Shown: positions 1-8,937, counted from the stretch's first letter. The stretch is 47,622 nt of DNA from Lachnospiraceae bacterium (GCA_017994075.1 JAGOLM010000004.1:1-47622), one strand, 5' to 3'. Numbers and translations are program-made. The notes: generated by a model not told the origin, from the sequence alone.

Positions 1-508
1 GTACAATAGATTTCCTGATCATACAGAGGGAGACCTAAGTAAGCTTAGAGCTAGTCTTGTATGCGAACCGACGCTTTCATATTGCTCTGATGAAATAGAT
101 ACTGAGAGATATATTAGATTATCATCAGGTGAAGAAAAGACAGGCGGAAGAAAGAGAAAGTCCATTAAATCAGATGCGATGGAAGCTCTTATAGGCGCAA
201 TTTATCTCGATGGCGGAATGGAACCTGCCAAGGAGTTTATACTTAAATTTATCCTTACTGATATAGAAAATAAAACACTATATCACGATTGCAAAACTGC
301 ACTTCAGGAAATTGTTCAGTCTAAACATGGTGATAGACTTGAGTATGAACTTGTTAATGAAGATGGCCCTGATCATGCAAAAGTATTTTATGTTGAAGCT
401 CGAATCGGGAAACAGATTATTGGATATGGCTCTGGTTCATCAAAAAAAGCAGCTGAGCAGGAAGCTGCTTTGCAAGGCATACGCTACTTCAAAAAGATAG
501 GTGACTAA
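1..508 (+). CDS. rnc: Ribonuclease III, 5' end missing
   Basis: This is the C-terminal two thirds of RNase III, the endonuclease that cleaves double-stranded RNA in rRNA processing and mRNA decay. The frame is open from the left edge (first whole codon at base 2), so the start and the first catalytic motif lie outside the window. Visible are the EGDLSKLRA segment, the GEEKTGG loop, and the second metal-binding motif SDAMEALIGAIYLDGG with its catalytic Asp and Glu. A dsRNA-binding domain follows, from about base 275 to the end, with the closing GSGSSKKAAEQEAA helix. The stop codon is directly followed by the smc ATG with no bases between, so the two are translationally coupled. The rnc-smc-ftsY order is common in Firmicutes. 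Confidence 0.96.
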   Translation, partial: YNRFPDHTEGDLSKLRASLVCEPTLSYCSDEIDTERYIRLSSGEEKTGGRKRKSIKSDAMEALIGAIYLDGGMEPAKEFILKFILTDIENKTLYHDCKTALQEIVQSKHGDRLEYELVNEDGPDHAKVFYVEARIGKQIIGYGSGSSKKAAEQEAALQGIRYFKKIGD

Positions 509-3500
509 ATGTATTTAAAAAGTATTGAAATGCAAGGCTTTAAGTCTTTTGCCAATAAAATAGTTCTTGAATTTCATAATGGAATAACTGGAATTGTAGG
601 TCCTAATGGAAGCGGTAAGAGTAATGTTGCTGATGCCGTAAGATGGGTTCTGGGAGAACAGAGTGCAAAACAGCTTCGTGGCGCCAGTATGCAGGATATT
701 ATTTTTGCCGGAACTGAGAATAGACGTCCACTTGGATTTGCATATGTTGCCATTACCATGGACAATTCTGATCATACCCTTCCTGTAGATTTTAAGGAAG
801 TCACGGTTTCTAGACGAGTATATAGGTCTGGCGAAAGTGAATATATGATCAATCAGTCTCCTTGCAGATTAAGAGATGTTCAGGAACTTTTTTACGACAC
901 AGGTGTCGGAAAAGAAGGATATTCTATAATTGGACAGGGTCAGATCGACAGGATATTAAGCGGTAAGCCGGAAGAGAGACGTGAACTATTCGATGAAGCT
1001 GTTGGAATAGTAAAATATAAGAAGAGAAAAGAAACAGCTGAAAAAAAACTAGAGAGCGAACATGATAATCTCCTTCGTGTCAGTGATATACTTCGTGAGC
1101 TGGAAGAACGTGTTGAACCACTGGAAAAACAGTCGGAAACAGCTAGAAATTATCTGCGTCTCAAGGAAGAACTAAAGAAACTTGATGTTAATTATTACTT
1201 GAATGAAGTTACAAGAATCGAACAGGATAAGGAATCAACCAAATCTAATGCTGAAGTGATCCAACGTGATCTTGAAGACAGAAAAGCATCTCTTGATAAG
1301 ATTAAAAAAGATCATGGTGATCTTGAAGAAATGCTTAATGCTGCCGGTGAGAAGATAGAAGAATATCGTCTCGAGGAAAATGAGCTTTTAGAGGAAAAGA
1401 ACAAGTATTTAAATCAGATCTCGATTCTTGAAGAGCAGATTAAATCTGCAAATGTCAATGGTGCAGACATTGGAGAGAGAAAGAAGACTCTTCTCCAGGA
1501 ACAAGAAGAGAAAAAGAAACAAAGAGAACAGTCTCTTGCTGATAAAAATAATAATCATAAAGAGTTGGAAAAAATCAGGATCAGATTGAAAGAGGCATCT
1601 GATTTCAAGAACGTTTATGATATTAAGATTCAAAACATTAATGATACAGTATCCAAAAATCAGGAAGAACTAGTAGAACTTCTTAAAAACACCGCTTCAG
1701 TAAAATCAGAAGAACAGAAATTCAATACAATGAAGGAACAGGCAAACATTAAAAAAGCCTCCCTTGTACAGAGATTGATTGAAAAAAGAGGAAAAGAAGA
1801 GAGCTTCAAATCTGATAAAGAAAATAAAGAAAAAGCACTAAAAAGTGCAAATGAGGAATACCTTAAAATTCTTGCTAATGAGAAGATAGTGGCTGCAAAG
1901 GCTGAAGAGTGGGAAGAGAAGAGGAAGAACCTTTCAATATCATTAAATGAAAAAAAGAGTAGATTTGAAACAGTAAAGGCTAGCCTGAATGCTCTTTCTA
2001 ACATGGCAGAACGCTATGAAGGCTTCGGCGGAAGTATTAAGAGCGTAATGGAAAATAAAAATTCAGAACCTGGACTTATAGGTGTAGTTTCTGATCTTAT
2101 TTCTGTGGACAAAAAATATGAAATTGCTATTGAAACTGCTCTTGGCGGTAATATACAAAATATAGTCACGGAAGATGAAGGAACAGCAAAGAGGATGATC
2201 GCATTCCTCAAGGATAATAAGCTAGGAAGAGCTACATTCCTTCCAATTACTAATGTTCATCCCAAGGAAGACAGATTTACAAATGGTGAATTAAATGAAA
2301 GTGGAGTTATTGGCGTTGCATCTGACATAATAGAATGTGACGAAAAATACTCAGATGTAACAAAATATCTTCTTGGAAGAGTGCTTGTGATGGAAGACAT
2401 GGACAGTGCACTTAGATTTTCAAAAAAGAATAGTCATAAGGAACATATTGTTACTCTTGATGGAGAGTATTTAAGACCGGGTGGATCTATTTCTGGTGGA
2501 CGTTTCAGAGATAAAAACAATCTCCTAGGAAGAACCAGAAGAATAGATAAACTTAAGGCTGAGATGAAGGAACTGACAGAGGCTCTTGATGAAATAAAGT
2601 CTAAGTATGATTCTGCAGTTACAGCAGCAGCTCTAAATAAGGATGAATTAGATGAATTAAGGGGCAAGTCCAGAGAAACAGCAGTACTCCTTAATACAGC
2701 AAAAATGGAATTTGATATTGCTGTTAAAAACCTTGATATACATCTAAAAAAAGCTAATTCTCTTGACGACGAAAAGCTCAATATTGAAAGAGAATTAAAG
2801 GATATTGAATCTGGCAAAGAAGACGTTGCAAAACGAATAGCTGAATATGAAATCAGGCAGGAAGAACTTAACTCTGAGATCATATCACTTCGAGAGGAAC
2901 TTGATAGTTCAAGAGGCAGCGAACCTGAACTGGTTAGCCAGCTTTCAGCTATAAGAATAGAAGAGTCAAATGCTATTCAGAAGATGGCGTTCATCGAAGA
3001 AAATATTCAGCGTTTAGAAGATGAGATTAAAAAGAGCGAAGAAGCTATCGGTAAATTAGCTCGTGTATTTGACAACGCTAAAGACGAGGTGGAAAAGAAA
3101 AAAGGCGAGATCGAGGATATAAAGAAGAAGATCCAAGAATCTGAAGATAAAAAAGTTGCCCTTGAGGAAAAGAGAAAACAGAGCATTGAAGAAAAAGAAA
3201 GAATCAACAATGAATATAAGGGATTTTTTGATAAGAGCGCTGAAGTTACAGAAAATATCAATTCGCTTGATAAGGAATTGTATAAATTAAAGGCAAGATT
3301 CCAGCGACTGGAAGAGGAACTTGATTACCAGAATAATTACATGTGGGAAGAATACGAACTCACAAGACATTCTACCATGGAATTAAAGGACGAGGAAATC
3401 ATGGCTTCGGGGAGTATCAAAAAGGATATTTCCACAATTAAGGATTCAATCAGGGCTATGGGTAATGTCAATGTCAATGCAATTGAAGAATACAGAGAAG

Positions 3501-4069
3501 TATCTGAGAGATATGAATTTCTAAAGACACAGCATGACGACCTAATAGCCGCAGAGGAGTCTCTTCATAAGATTATATCTGATCTTGATACCGGGATGAG
3601 AGAACAGTTCAAAGAAGGGTTTAAGGATATTCAAAAAGAATTTGATAAATCATTTAAATCTTTGTTTGGAGGAGGAAAGGGTACTCTTGAACTAGTAGAA
3701 GGAGAGGATCTCCTAGAGACAGGAATAGTAATTATAGCTCAGCCACCTGGCAAAAAATTGATAAACATGATGCAGATGTCCGGTGGAGAGAAAGCACTTA
3801 CTGCAATTGCGCTTCTCTTTGCAATTCAGCAGCTCAAGCCGTCTCCTTTCTGCCTTCTTGATGAGATCGAGGCTGCATTGGATGATTCCAATGTAGACAG
3901 ATTTGCACAGTATCTCAAGAAACTTACTAAGAATACGCAGTTCATTATTATTACTCATAGAAGAGGAACTATGAATGAAGCTGACAGACTCTATGGTATT
4001 ACTATGCAGGAAAAGGGAGTTTCTGTTCTTGTATCAGTTAATCTTATTGAAAATCAGTTAGATTCATAG
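509..4069 (+). CDS. smc: Chromosome segregation ATPase SMC
   Basis: This is the 1186-residue SMC subunit of condensin, which with ScpA and ScpB compacts and segregates the nucleoid; scpA and scpB are not in this window. The N-terminal head carries Walker A GPNGSGKS at residues 31-38. Two long coiled coils flank a hinge at roughly residues 505-680, which contains GVVSDLI, TALGG and the Gly-rich RPGGSISGGR. The C-terminal head has the ABC signature MSGGEKALTAIALLF and Walker B FCLLDEIEAALDD. The length is normal for the family. The start is the ATG abutting the rnc stop. The spacing to ftsY is 12 bases and includes a GAGGGGAG ribosome-binding site. Confidence 0.98.
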   Translation: MYLKSIEMQGFKSFANKIVLEFHNGITGIVGPNGSGKSNVADAVRWVLGEQSAKQLRGASMQDIIFAGTENRRPLGFAYVAITMDNSDHTLPVDFKEVTVSRRVYRSGESEYMINQSPCRLRDVQELFYDTGVGKEGYSIIGQGQIDRILSGKPEERRELFDEAVGIVKYKKRKETAEKKLESEHDNLLRVSDILRELEERVEPLEKQSETARNYLRLKEELKKLDVNYYLNEVTRIEQDKESTKSNAEVIQRDLEDRKASLDKIKKDHGDLEEMLNAAGEKIEEYRLEENELLEEKNKYLNQISILEEQIKSANVNGADIGERKKTLLQEQEEKKKQREQSLADKNNNHKELEKIRIRLKEASDFKNVYDIKIQNINDTVSKNQEELVELLKNTASVKSEEQKFNTMKEQANIKKASLVQRLIEKRGKEESFKSDKENKEKALKSANEEYLKILANEKIVAAKAEEWEEKRKNLSISLNEKKSRFETVKASLNALSNMAERYEGFGGSIKSVMENKNSEPGLIGVVSDLISVDKKYEIAIETALGGNIQNIVTEDEGTAKRMIAFLKDNKLGRATFLPITNVHPKEDRFTNGELNESGVIGVASDIIECDEKYSDVTKYLLGRVLVMEDMDSALRFSKKNSHKEHIVTLDGEYLRPGGSISGGRFRDKNNLLGRTRRIDKLKAEMKELTEALDEIKSKYDSAVTAAALNKDELDELRGKSRETAVLLNTAKMEFDIAVKNLDIHLKKANSLDDEKLNIERELKDIESGKEDVAKRIAEYEIRQEELNSEIISLREELDSSRGSEPELVSQLSAIRIEESNAIQKMAFIEENIQRLEDEIKKSEEAIGKLARVFDNAKDEVEKKKGEIEDIKKKIQESEDKKVALEEKRKQSIEEKERINNEYKGFFDKSAEVTENINSLDKELYKLKARFQRLEEELDYQNNYMWEEYELTRHSTMELKDEEIMASGSIKKDISTIKDSIRAMGNVNVNAIEEYREVSERYEFLKTQHDDLIAAEESLHKIISDLDTGMREQFKEGFKDIQKEFDKSFKSLFGGGKGTLELVEGEDLLETGIVIIAQPPGKKLINMMQMSGGEKALTAIALLFAIQQLKPSPFCLLDEIEAALDDSNVDRFAQYLKKLTKNTQFIIITHRRGTMNEADRLYGITMQEKGVSVLVSVNLIENQLDS

Positions 4070-4081
4070 AGGGGAGTATAA

Positions 4082-5017
4082 ATGGCAGAAAAACAGGGTT
4101 TCTTTAAAAGACTTGTAAGTGGACTCACAAAATCAAGAGATGGGTTTGCAAACGATGTTGATACCGTTTTCCAAGGTTATACAAAAATCGATGATGATTT
4201 TTATGAGAGTCTTGAAGAGACGCTTATCATGGGAGATCTAGGGGTCACAACAACAGAAGAGATAATAGATGAATTAAAGGAACAGGTCAGTCTACAAAAT
4301 ATCAAAACGCCAATTGGCTGCAAGAATCTTCTTATAGATATATTAAATGATCTTTTGGATGTCCCGGAAGATGCTTATGATTTTTTGAATAAAAAATCTA
4401 TTATTATGATTGTTGGAGTGAATGGGGTAGGAAAAACAACCACCATTGGTAAGCTTGCCCGAAAATTTCACGATGAAGGAAAAAGTGTTGTTATTGCAGC
4501 AGCAGATACATTTCGTGCCGCTGCCAAAGAACAGCTTGAGGTTTGGGCAGACAGAGCAGACGTGGATATAATTGGCGGAGCTGATGGAAGCGATCCCTCA
4601 AGTGTAATATTTGATGGAATCCAGTCTTTTAAGGCGAGAAATGCAGATATATTAATGATCGATACTGCTGGAAGGTTACATAACAAGAAAAATCTTATGT
4701 CTGAACTTTCCAAGATGAATCGAATCATAGAAAGAGAATGCCCTGAGTGTCATAGAGAAACTTTTGTTGTTCTGGATGCAACAACAGGACAGAATGCCAT
4801 ATCTCAGGCAAAAGAATTTTCTGATGTATGCGACATTACAGGTATCGTATTGACTAAAATGGATGGAACAGCCAAGGGAGGAATTGCCTTTGCTGTATCT
4901 GCACTTTTGAATTATATTCCTGTAAAGTATATAGGAGTTGGCGAATCTGTAGATGATCTTGAACGTTTTGATCCGGATGATTTCTGCGAAGCACTTTTTA
5001 AAGAAAAAGAAGTTTGA
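4082..5017 (+). CDS. ftsY: SRP receptor GTPase FtsY
   Basis: FtsY is the signal recognition particle receptor. It docks Ffh-bound ribosomes at the membrane through a GTPase heterodimer with Ffh, encoded about 0.5 kb downstream. The 311-residue protein is an N domain (about residues 1-100) plus a G domain with G1 GVNGVGKTTT at 112-121, then DTFRAAAKEQL, DTAGRLHNKKNL and TKMDGTAKGG. There is no long acidic A domain; the N terminus is short and basic (KQGFFKRLVSGLTKSR), which is normal in Firmicutes and could serve membrane binding. It probably shares a transcript with smc. It is followed by an A-rich gap with no recognisable terminator and then a separate promoter for ylxM. Confidence 0.98.
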   Translation: MAEKQGFFKRLVSGLTKSRDGFANDVDTVFQGYTKIDDDFYESLEETLIMGDLGVTTTEEIIDELKEQVSLQNIKTPIGCKNLLIDILNDLLDVPEDAYDFLNKKSIIMIVGVNGVGKTTTIGKLARKFHDEGKSVVIAAADTFRAAAKEQLEVWADRADVDIIGGADGSDPSSVIFDGIQSFKARNADILMIDTAGRLHNKKNLMSELSKMNRIIERECPECHRETFVVLDATTGQNAISQAKEFSDVCDITGIVLTKMDGTAKGGIAFAVSALLNYIPVKYIGVGESVDDLERFDPDDFCEALFKEKEV

Positions 5018-5150
5018 AAATAGTTTAAAAAAAGAAGTTAAAAAAAGAAGTTTAAAAAATTAAAGAAAAATAAAATTTAATAATAATTAGTTTATAGAAA
5101 TAATCAGTTTTTAATAAAACATATAGCCCATTGCTGTAAAGAAAAAACAC
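5018..5150 (+). repeat. A/G-rich low-complexity spacer after ftsY
   Basis: The spacer between ftsY and the ylxM promoter is almost entirely A and T with scattered G. Near its start (about 5021-5065) a roughly 13-base motif, GTTAAAAAAAGAA with variants, occurs about three times in tandem. I see no terminator hairpin and no reading frame. A short inverted repeat, AGCCCA (5125-5130) and TGGGCT (5161-5166), flanks the -35 box of the next gene. Confidence 0.5.
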
Positions 5151-5179
5151 TTGACAGAAGTGGGCTGTCCTCGTATAAT
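5151..5179 (+). promoter_or_regulatory. Consensus sigma-A promoter of ylxM-ffh
   Basis: There is a perfect -35 box TTGACA at 5151-5156, a 17-base spacer, and a perfect -10 box TATAAT at 5174-5179. A start about seven bases downstream (about 5185-5188) falls on the AGGTGA ribosome-binding site itself (5185-5190), only about 10 bases before the ylxM ATG at 5196. The mRNA would therefore be nearly leaderless. Confidence 0.85.
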
Positions 5180-5195
5180 AAAAAAGGTGAATCGA

Positions 5196-5525
5196 ATGGA
5201 AGATAAATTAAAACAAGGAAATCTCTATGAATTTTATGGAGAGCTTCTGAATGAGCATCAAAAAAGAATATATGAGGACTACGTTTTAAATGATCTTTCT
5301 CTTGGAGAGATATCCGAAAATGAGGGTATAACCAGGCAGGGAGTTCATGATAATGTAAAAAGAACCACGGCTATTCTTGAAGAATATGAGAACAAGCTTG
5401 GAATCGTAGGAAGATTTTTTTCTATTAAAGATGATATACAAAAAATTCGGGAACTTCTTTCTGAAAATGATATAGACAGAGAAGAAATTTTAAAACTTCT
5501 TGATAGAATATACGGAGAATTGTAA
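5196..5525 (+). CDS. ylxM: YlxM/p13-like SRP-associated DNA-binding protein
   Basis: This is a 109-residue sigma-70 region 4-like helix-turn-helix protein of the YlxM family. The family lies next to ffh in Firmicutes and is linked to the SRP pathway; a direct role in regulating SRP genes is inferred, not shown. The helix-turn-helix is around LSLGEISENEGITRQGVHDNVKR (about residues 29-51). The C-terminal half is helical and charged. The reading frame is open upstream to a TTG at 5151, but that TTG is the promoter -35 box, so the start must be the ATG at 5196, which is preceded by AGGTGA and gives the usual family length. The stop is immediately followed by the ffh ATG at 5526. Confidence 0.9.
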   Translation: MEDKLKQGNLYEFYGELLNEHQKRIYEDYVLNDLSLGEISENEGITRQGVHDNVKRTTAILEEYENKLGIVGRFFSIKDDIQKIRELLSENDIDREEILKLLDRIYGEL

Positions 5526-6872
5526 ATGGCTTTTGGCAGTCTTACAGAAAAATTTCAAAATGTATTCAAGTCCCTTCGCGGAAAAGGACGTTTGTCCGAA
5601 GTTGATGTTCAGGCTGCACTTAAAGAAGTAAAATTAGCTCTTCTAGAAGCAGATGTTAACTTCAAGGTGGTTAAGGAATTCGTTAAAAAAGTGCAGGAAA
5701 GAGCTATAGGACATGACGTTCTTAATGGCCTAAATCCGGCACAGACAGTCATCAAGATTGTTAATGAGGAAATGATCAATCTCCTTGGAGAAACAGCCGG
5801 TGAACTTAAATATGAAACCGGACAGACTGTTACAGCTATTATGATGGTTGGACTTCAGGGTGCAGGTAAGACAACGACAGCCGCAAAACTTGCAGCCAAG
5901 ATCAAGGAAAAAGGCAAAAATCCTCTCCTTGTTCCAATGGACATATATAGACCTGCAGCTAAGGATCAGTTAATAGTCAATGGTGACAAGGTTGGCGTCA
6001 AAGTATTTGACTCTGATATGACAATGAAAGTTCCTGATATTGCAAGTGCCGCACTTGATTATGCGGGAAAAAACAATCATAAGGTAATTTTATTTGATAC
6101 AGCAGGACGTCTACATGTAGATGAAGAGATGATGCAGGAGCTTTCTGATGTTAAGAAAGTTATAAATGTATCAGATACAGTCTTGGTTGTGGATGCAATG
6201 ACTGGTCAGGATGCCGTCAATGTAGCTAAGAGCTTTGATGAAAAGGTCGGAATTGATGGCGTTATCCTTACAAAATTAGATGGCGATACAAGAGGCGGTG
6301 CTGCTCTTTCTATTAGAGCAGTTACAGGAAAACCTATTTATTATGCTGGTATGGGTGAGAAACTTTCGGATCTGGAAGTTTTCTTCCCTGACAGAATGGC
6401 TTCGAGAATCCTTGGAATGGGAGATGTTCTTTCCCTGATCGAGAAGGCTGAAGCTTCAATAGACCAGGAAGCAATGGCTAAGCTTTCAAAAAAGGTCAAT
6501 AAAGCCGATTTTGACTATAATGATTACCTGCTTTCTATGGAGCAGATGAAGAAAATGGGCGGCATTACGAGCCTTCTCGGTATGATGCCGGGAATGTCTT
6601 CAAAGCAGACTGATGCCATATCATCAGCAGTAGATGACAAGAAGATGATACATATTTCTGCAATCATACAATCTATGACTCCGGAGGAAAGAGAGAATCC
6701 TGCACTTATGAATATCAGCAGGAAAAATCGTCTGGCCAAGGGCGCCGGTGTCGATATTGCCGAGGTGAATCGCTTTATCAAGCAGTTTAACGAGGCAAAA
6801 AAGATGATGAAAAAAATGCCCGGAATGATGAAAGGAAAGGGTAAGAACGGAATGTTACGTTTTCCTTTCTAG
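5526..6872 (+). CDS. ffh: Signal recognition particle protein Ffh
   Basis: Ffh (SRP54) is the GTPase of the signal recognition particle, binding signal peptides on ribosomes and delivering them to FtsY. The 448-residue protein has an N domain, a G domain with G1 GLQGAGKTTT at about 109-118, DTAGRLHVDEEMM and TKLDGDTRGGAALS, and a Met-rich M domain that binds signal peptides and SRP RNA (LLGMMPGMSS, KMMKKMPGMMKGKG). Length and motifs are canonical. It directly abuts ylxM (stop-ATG junction) and is 81 bases upstream of rpsP. The SRP RNA gene was not recognised in this window. Confidence 0.98.
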   Translation: MAFGSLTEKFQNVFKSLRGKGRLSEVDVQAALKEVKLALLEADVNFKVVKEFVKKVQERAIGHDVLNGLNPAQTVIKIVNEEMINLLGETAGELKYETGQTVTAIMMVGLQGAGKTTTAAKLAAKIKEKGKNPLLVPMDIYRPAAKDQLIVNGDKVGVKVFDSDMTMKVPDIASAALDYAGKNNHKVILFDTAGRLHVDEEMMQELSDVKKVINVSDTVLVVDAMTGQDAVNVAKSFDEKVGIDGVILTKLDGDTRGGAALSIRAVTGKPIYYAGMGEKLSDLEVFFPDRMASRILGMGDVLSLIEKAEASIDQEAMAKLSKKVNKADFDYNDYLLSMEQMKKMGGITSLLGMMPGMSSKQTDAISSAVDDKKMIHISAIIQSMTPEERENPALMNISRKNRLAKGAGVDIAEVNRFIKQFNEAKKMMKKMPGMMKGKGKNGMLRFPF

Positions 6873-6953
6873 GTAGTTGTATCGAAGCTGAAAATCAGTT
6901 TGATATATAGATTTAAGACTCGATAAGTAAACATTTTAAGGAGGAAACATAAA

Positions 6954-7199
6954 ATGGCAGTAAAAATTCGTTTAAAGAGAATCGGACAGAAAAAGGCACC
7001 CCTTTATCGTATCGTTGTAGCTGATTCAAGATCACCTAGAGATGGTCGTTTTATCGAAGAAATTGGTACATACGATCCTTCAAAAGATCCAAGCGTGTAT
7101 CATTTCGATGAGGAAGCTACTAATAAGTGGCTTGCAAACGGAGCTAAGCCTACTGAGACAGTTCAGAAACTCTTAAAGCTTGCCGGCCTCGTAAAATAA
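6954..7199 (+). CDS. rpsP: 30S ribosomal protein S16
   Basis: This is the 81-residue S16 protein of the small ribosomal subunit, needed for 30S assembly. The N terminus [16 protein letters not shown] and the segment [25 protein letters not shown] are diagnostic. A strong AAGGAGG ribosome-binding site lies about nine bases before the ATG. The position between ffh and the KH-domain gene is the usual Firmicute arrangement (ffh-rpsP-khpA-rimM-trmD-rplS). The 81-base leader after ffh contains a short hairpin (GCTGA, loop AAA, TCAGT) near 6888-6901 that may be incidental. Confidence 0.98.
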   Translation: MAVKIRLKRIGQKKAPLYRIVVADSRSPRDGRFIEEIGTYDPSKDPSVYHFDEEATNKWLANGAKPTETVQKLLKLAGLVK

Positions 7200-7220
7200 G
7201 TATCGGAAGGAGTTTCTGTG

Positions 7221-7451
7221 ATGAAAGAACTGGTGGAATTTATAGCAAAATCACTCGTTGATGAGCCGTCAGAAGTATCCGTCACAGAACGTGACGAAGG
7301 TAGAACTATCATTCTGGAACTGCATGTCGCTTCCTCTGATATGGGAAAGGTAATCGGCAAAAAGGGAAGGATTGCAAAAGCAATTCGCTCTGTAGTTAAG
7401 GCTGCAGCATCAAAAACAGACAAGAATGTTGTTGTTGATATAGCTGATTAA
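7221..7451 (+). CDS. khpA: KH-domain RNA-binding protein KhpA
   Basis: This is a small protein of about 76 residues built from a single KH domain, with the GxxG loop in the segment GKVIGKKGRIAKAIR. KhpA (YlqC) forms a complex with KhpB/Jag in Gram-positive bacteria and is linked to cell-division and elongation control; that role is family knowledge. The start is taken as the ATG at 7221, eight bases after GGAAGGAG. A GTG three bases earlier (7218) is also possible and would add one residue. A strong terminator follows directly, closing the ylxM-ffh-rpsP-khpA unit. Confidence 0.95.
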   Translation: MKELVEFIAKSLVDEPSEVSVTERDEGRTIILELHVASSDMGKVIGKKGRIAKAIRSVVKAAASKTDKNVVVDIAD

Positions 7452-7455
7452 ATCC

Positions 7456-7485
7456 GAGACAGGCTTAGGCCTGTCTCAATTTTTT
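7456..7485 (+). terminator. Intrinsic terminator after khpA
   Basis: A perfect 9-bp stem GAGACAGGC / GCCTGTCTC (7456-7464 and 7469-7477) with a 4-base loop is followed by AATTTTTT. It separates the ffh-rpsP-khpA transcript from rimM-trmD. Confidence 0.92.
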
Positions 7486-7587
7486 GTTAGGCTTTTATAT
7501 CACAGTTATAATCTGGTAGGTTTACGGCTCAGATTACAGATGATGAGATAAGAGAAACAAGACATTTAATGAAAATATTGTTATAAT
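7484..7587 (+). promoter_or_regulatory. Two candidate promoters for rimM-trmD with an inverted repeat
   Basis: Upstream promoter: TTGTTA (7484-7489), 17-base spacer, TATAAT (7507-7512); it starts inside the terminator T-tract. Downstream promoter: AAGACA (7559-7564), 17-base spacer, TATAAT (7582-7587) preceded by an extended -10 TG. Between them lies an inverted repeat, TAATCTG (7509-7515) and CAGATTA (7530-7536), which overlaps the upstream -10 box. Confidence 0.65.
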
Positions 7588-7620
7588 CATTGGACAAGTA
7601 GGCTATATGAGGAAAATAAA

Positions 7621-8130
7621 ATGAATGATAGATTAAGAGTTGGTATTGTAGGTAAGGCTCAAGGCATCAAGGGTGAAGTAAGAGTACATCCTGTATCAAA
7701 TGATGCCTCAAGATTACTTGAATTACATAATGTTATGTTAAAAAATAAAAAAACAGAGACTAACTATGAAGTGGCATCTGCGAGGATTCAAAAAGATTTT
7801 TGCATTATGAGATTTAAAGGTGTAGAGGATAGAAATACAGCAGAGTTACTTAACGGTACAGAGGTTCTTGTTAATAGAGAAGACACGGCTGAACTCGGAG
7901 ATGACGAATTCTTTGTCGGAGATTTGATAGATTCGCAGGTTGTTACAGATGACGGAAGAAGTCTGGGCAAGTTGGTGGATGTATATGAAACCGGTGCTAA
8001 TGATGTATATGTTGTCAAGAATGGTAACAAAGAATTAATGATACCGGCTATAAAGGATTGTATTATTAAAGTTGATACAGAAAATATGATAATAACAGTT
8101 CACCTTCTTCCGGGATTGGAGGATCTATAA
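7621..8130 (+). CDS. rimM: 16S rRNA processing protein RimM
   Basis: RimM is a ribosome maturation factor that binds S19 and acts in late assembly of the 30S head. The 169-residue protein has the N-terminal RimM domain (RVGIVGKAQGIKGEVRVHP, with the family GxxGxxGEVxV pattern) and a C-terminal PRC-barrel with SQVVTDDGRSLGKLVDVYETGANDVYVV and MIPAIKDCI. The ATG at 7621 has GAGG eight bases upstream. It is one base from the trmD TTG start, so the two genes are coupled. Confidence 0.97.
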   Translation: MNDRLRVGIVGKAQGIKGEVRVHPVSNDASRLLELHNVMLKNKKTETNYEVASARIQKDFCIMRFKGVEDRNTAELLNGTEVLVNREDTAELGDDEFFVGDLIDSQVVTDDGRSLGKLVDVYETGANDVYVVKNGNKELMIPAIKDCIIKVDTENMIITVHLLPGLEDL

Positions 8131-8131
8131 C

Positions 8132-8872
8132 TTGAATTTTCACATATTGACTCTTTTTCCTGAGATGATTACGGATACATTAAGCGCAAGCATCATTGGC
8201 AGAGCATCGCAGAATAATTCAATAAGTATTGATACTGTTAACATACGTGATTATACCAATGATAAGCATGGAAGCGTAGATGATTACCCATATGGTGGCG
8301 GTGCAGGAATGTTAATGCAGGCGCAACCTATATATGATGCATATAAGAGCATTGAGGAGAGAATCGGACACAAGCCAAGAATAGTTTATCTGTCACCTCA
8401 GGGCAAAACGTTTGATCAAAAAATAGCGCATGAGTTATCACTTGAAGAAGATCTTGTTCTTTTATGCGGGCATTATGAAGGCGTTGATGAAAGAGTCCTA
8501 GACAAGATCAATGCAGAGCTCATATCTATAGGAGATTATGTTCTTACAGGAGGAGAGCTTGCAGCAATGGTAATAGTTGATTCTGTCTCTAGACTGGTAC
8601 CTGGAGTCCTTCATAATGATGAATCATCAGAAGATGAATCTTTTGAGAATAATCTTCTGGAATATCCTCAGTACTCAAGACCTTATGAATGGGAGGGGAT
8701 GAAAGTCCCGGATATTTTATTGTCAGGTGATCATAAAAAAGTCGATGAATGGAGACATGAGAAGTCTCTGGAGAGAACATTTGAAAATCGTCCAGATCTA
8801 TTAGAGCGTGCAGATCTTTCTAAAAAAGATATTGAATTTATTGATTCAATAAGATATAAATATGATAGCTGA
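8132..8872 (+). CDS. trmD: tRNA (guanine-N1)-methyltransferase TrmD
   Basis: TrmD methylates N1 of G37 in tRNAs using S-adenosylmethionine, preventing +1 frameshifting. The 246-residue SPOUT enzyme starts FHILTLFPEM and shows PYGGGAGMLMQ, LLCGHYEGVDERV and the knotted cofactor site SIGDYVLTGGELAAM followed by DSVSRLVPGVL. The start is a TTG at 8132, supported by GGAGG nine bases upstream and by alignment with the family N terminus; no ATG is possible nearby. After the stop there is a weak hairpin with a T-run (8883-8905), then the rplS promoter. Confidence 0.97.
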   Translation: MNFHILTLFPEMITDTLSASIIGRASQNNSISIDTVNIRDYTNDKHGSVDDYPYGGGAGMLMQAQPIYDAYKSIEERIGHKPRIVYLSPQGKTFDQKIAHELSLEEDLVLLCGHYEGVDERVLDKINAELISIGDYVLTGGELAAMVIVDSVSRLVPGVLHNDESSEDESFENNLLEYPQYSRPYEWEGMKVPDILLSGDHKKVDEWRHEKSLERTFENRPDLLERADLSKKDIEFIDSIRYKYDS

Positions 8873-8908
8873 ATGTGGCTAAAAAACTGCGTAAACAGTA
8901 TTTTTAAC

Positions 8909-8937
8909 TTGCATTATATGCTTAATCATGATAGTAT
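8909..8937 (+). promoter_or_regulatory. Candidate rplS promoter
   Basis: TTGCAT (8909-8914), 17-base spacer, TAGTAT (8932-8937) preceded by an extended -10 TG. It predicts a start near 8944 and a leader of about 72 bases before rplS. A weak terminator-like hairpin (ACTG/CAGT with flanking A and T runs, 8883-8905) just upstream could end the trmD transcript. Confidence 0.6.

Noticed and set aside
1409..4010. Several minus-strand frames of 60-150 residues opposite smc
   Set aside because: They are Ser/Leu/Phe-rich shadows of the coiled-coil codons, lack ribosome-binding sites and have no recognisable family.
5151..5195. Longer YlxM starting at the TTG at 5151
   Set aside because: That TTG is the first triplet of a perfect -35 box, and the -10 box lies inside the extension, so it cannot be translated from this promoter.
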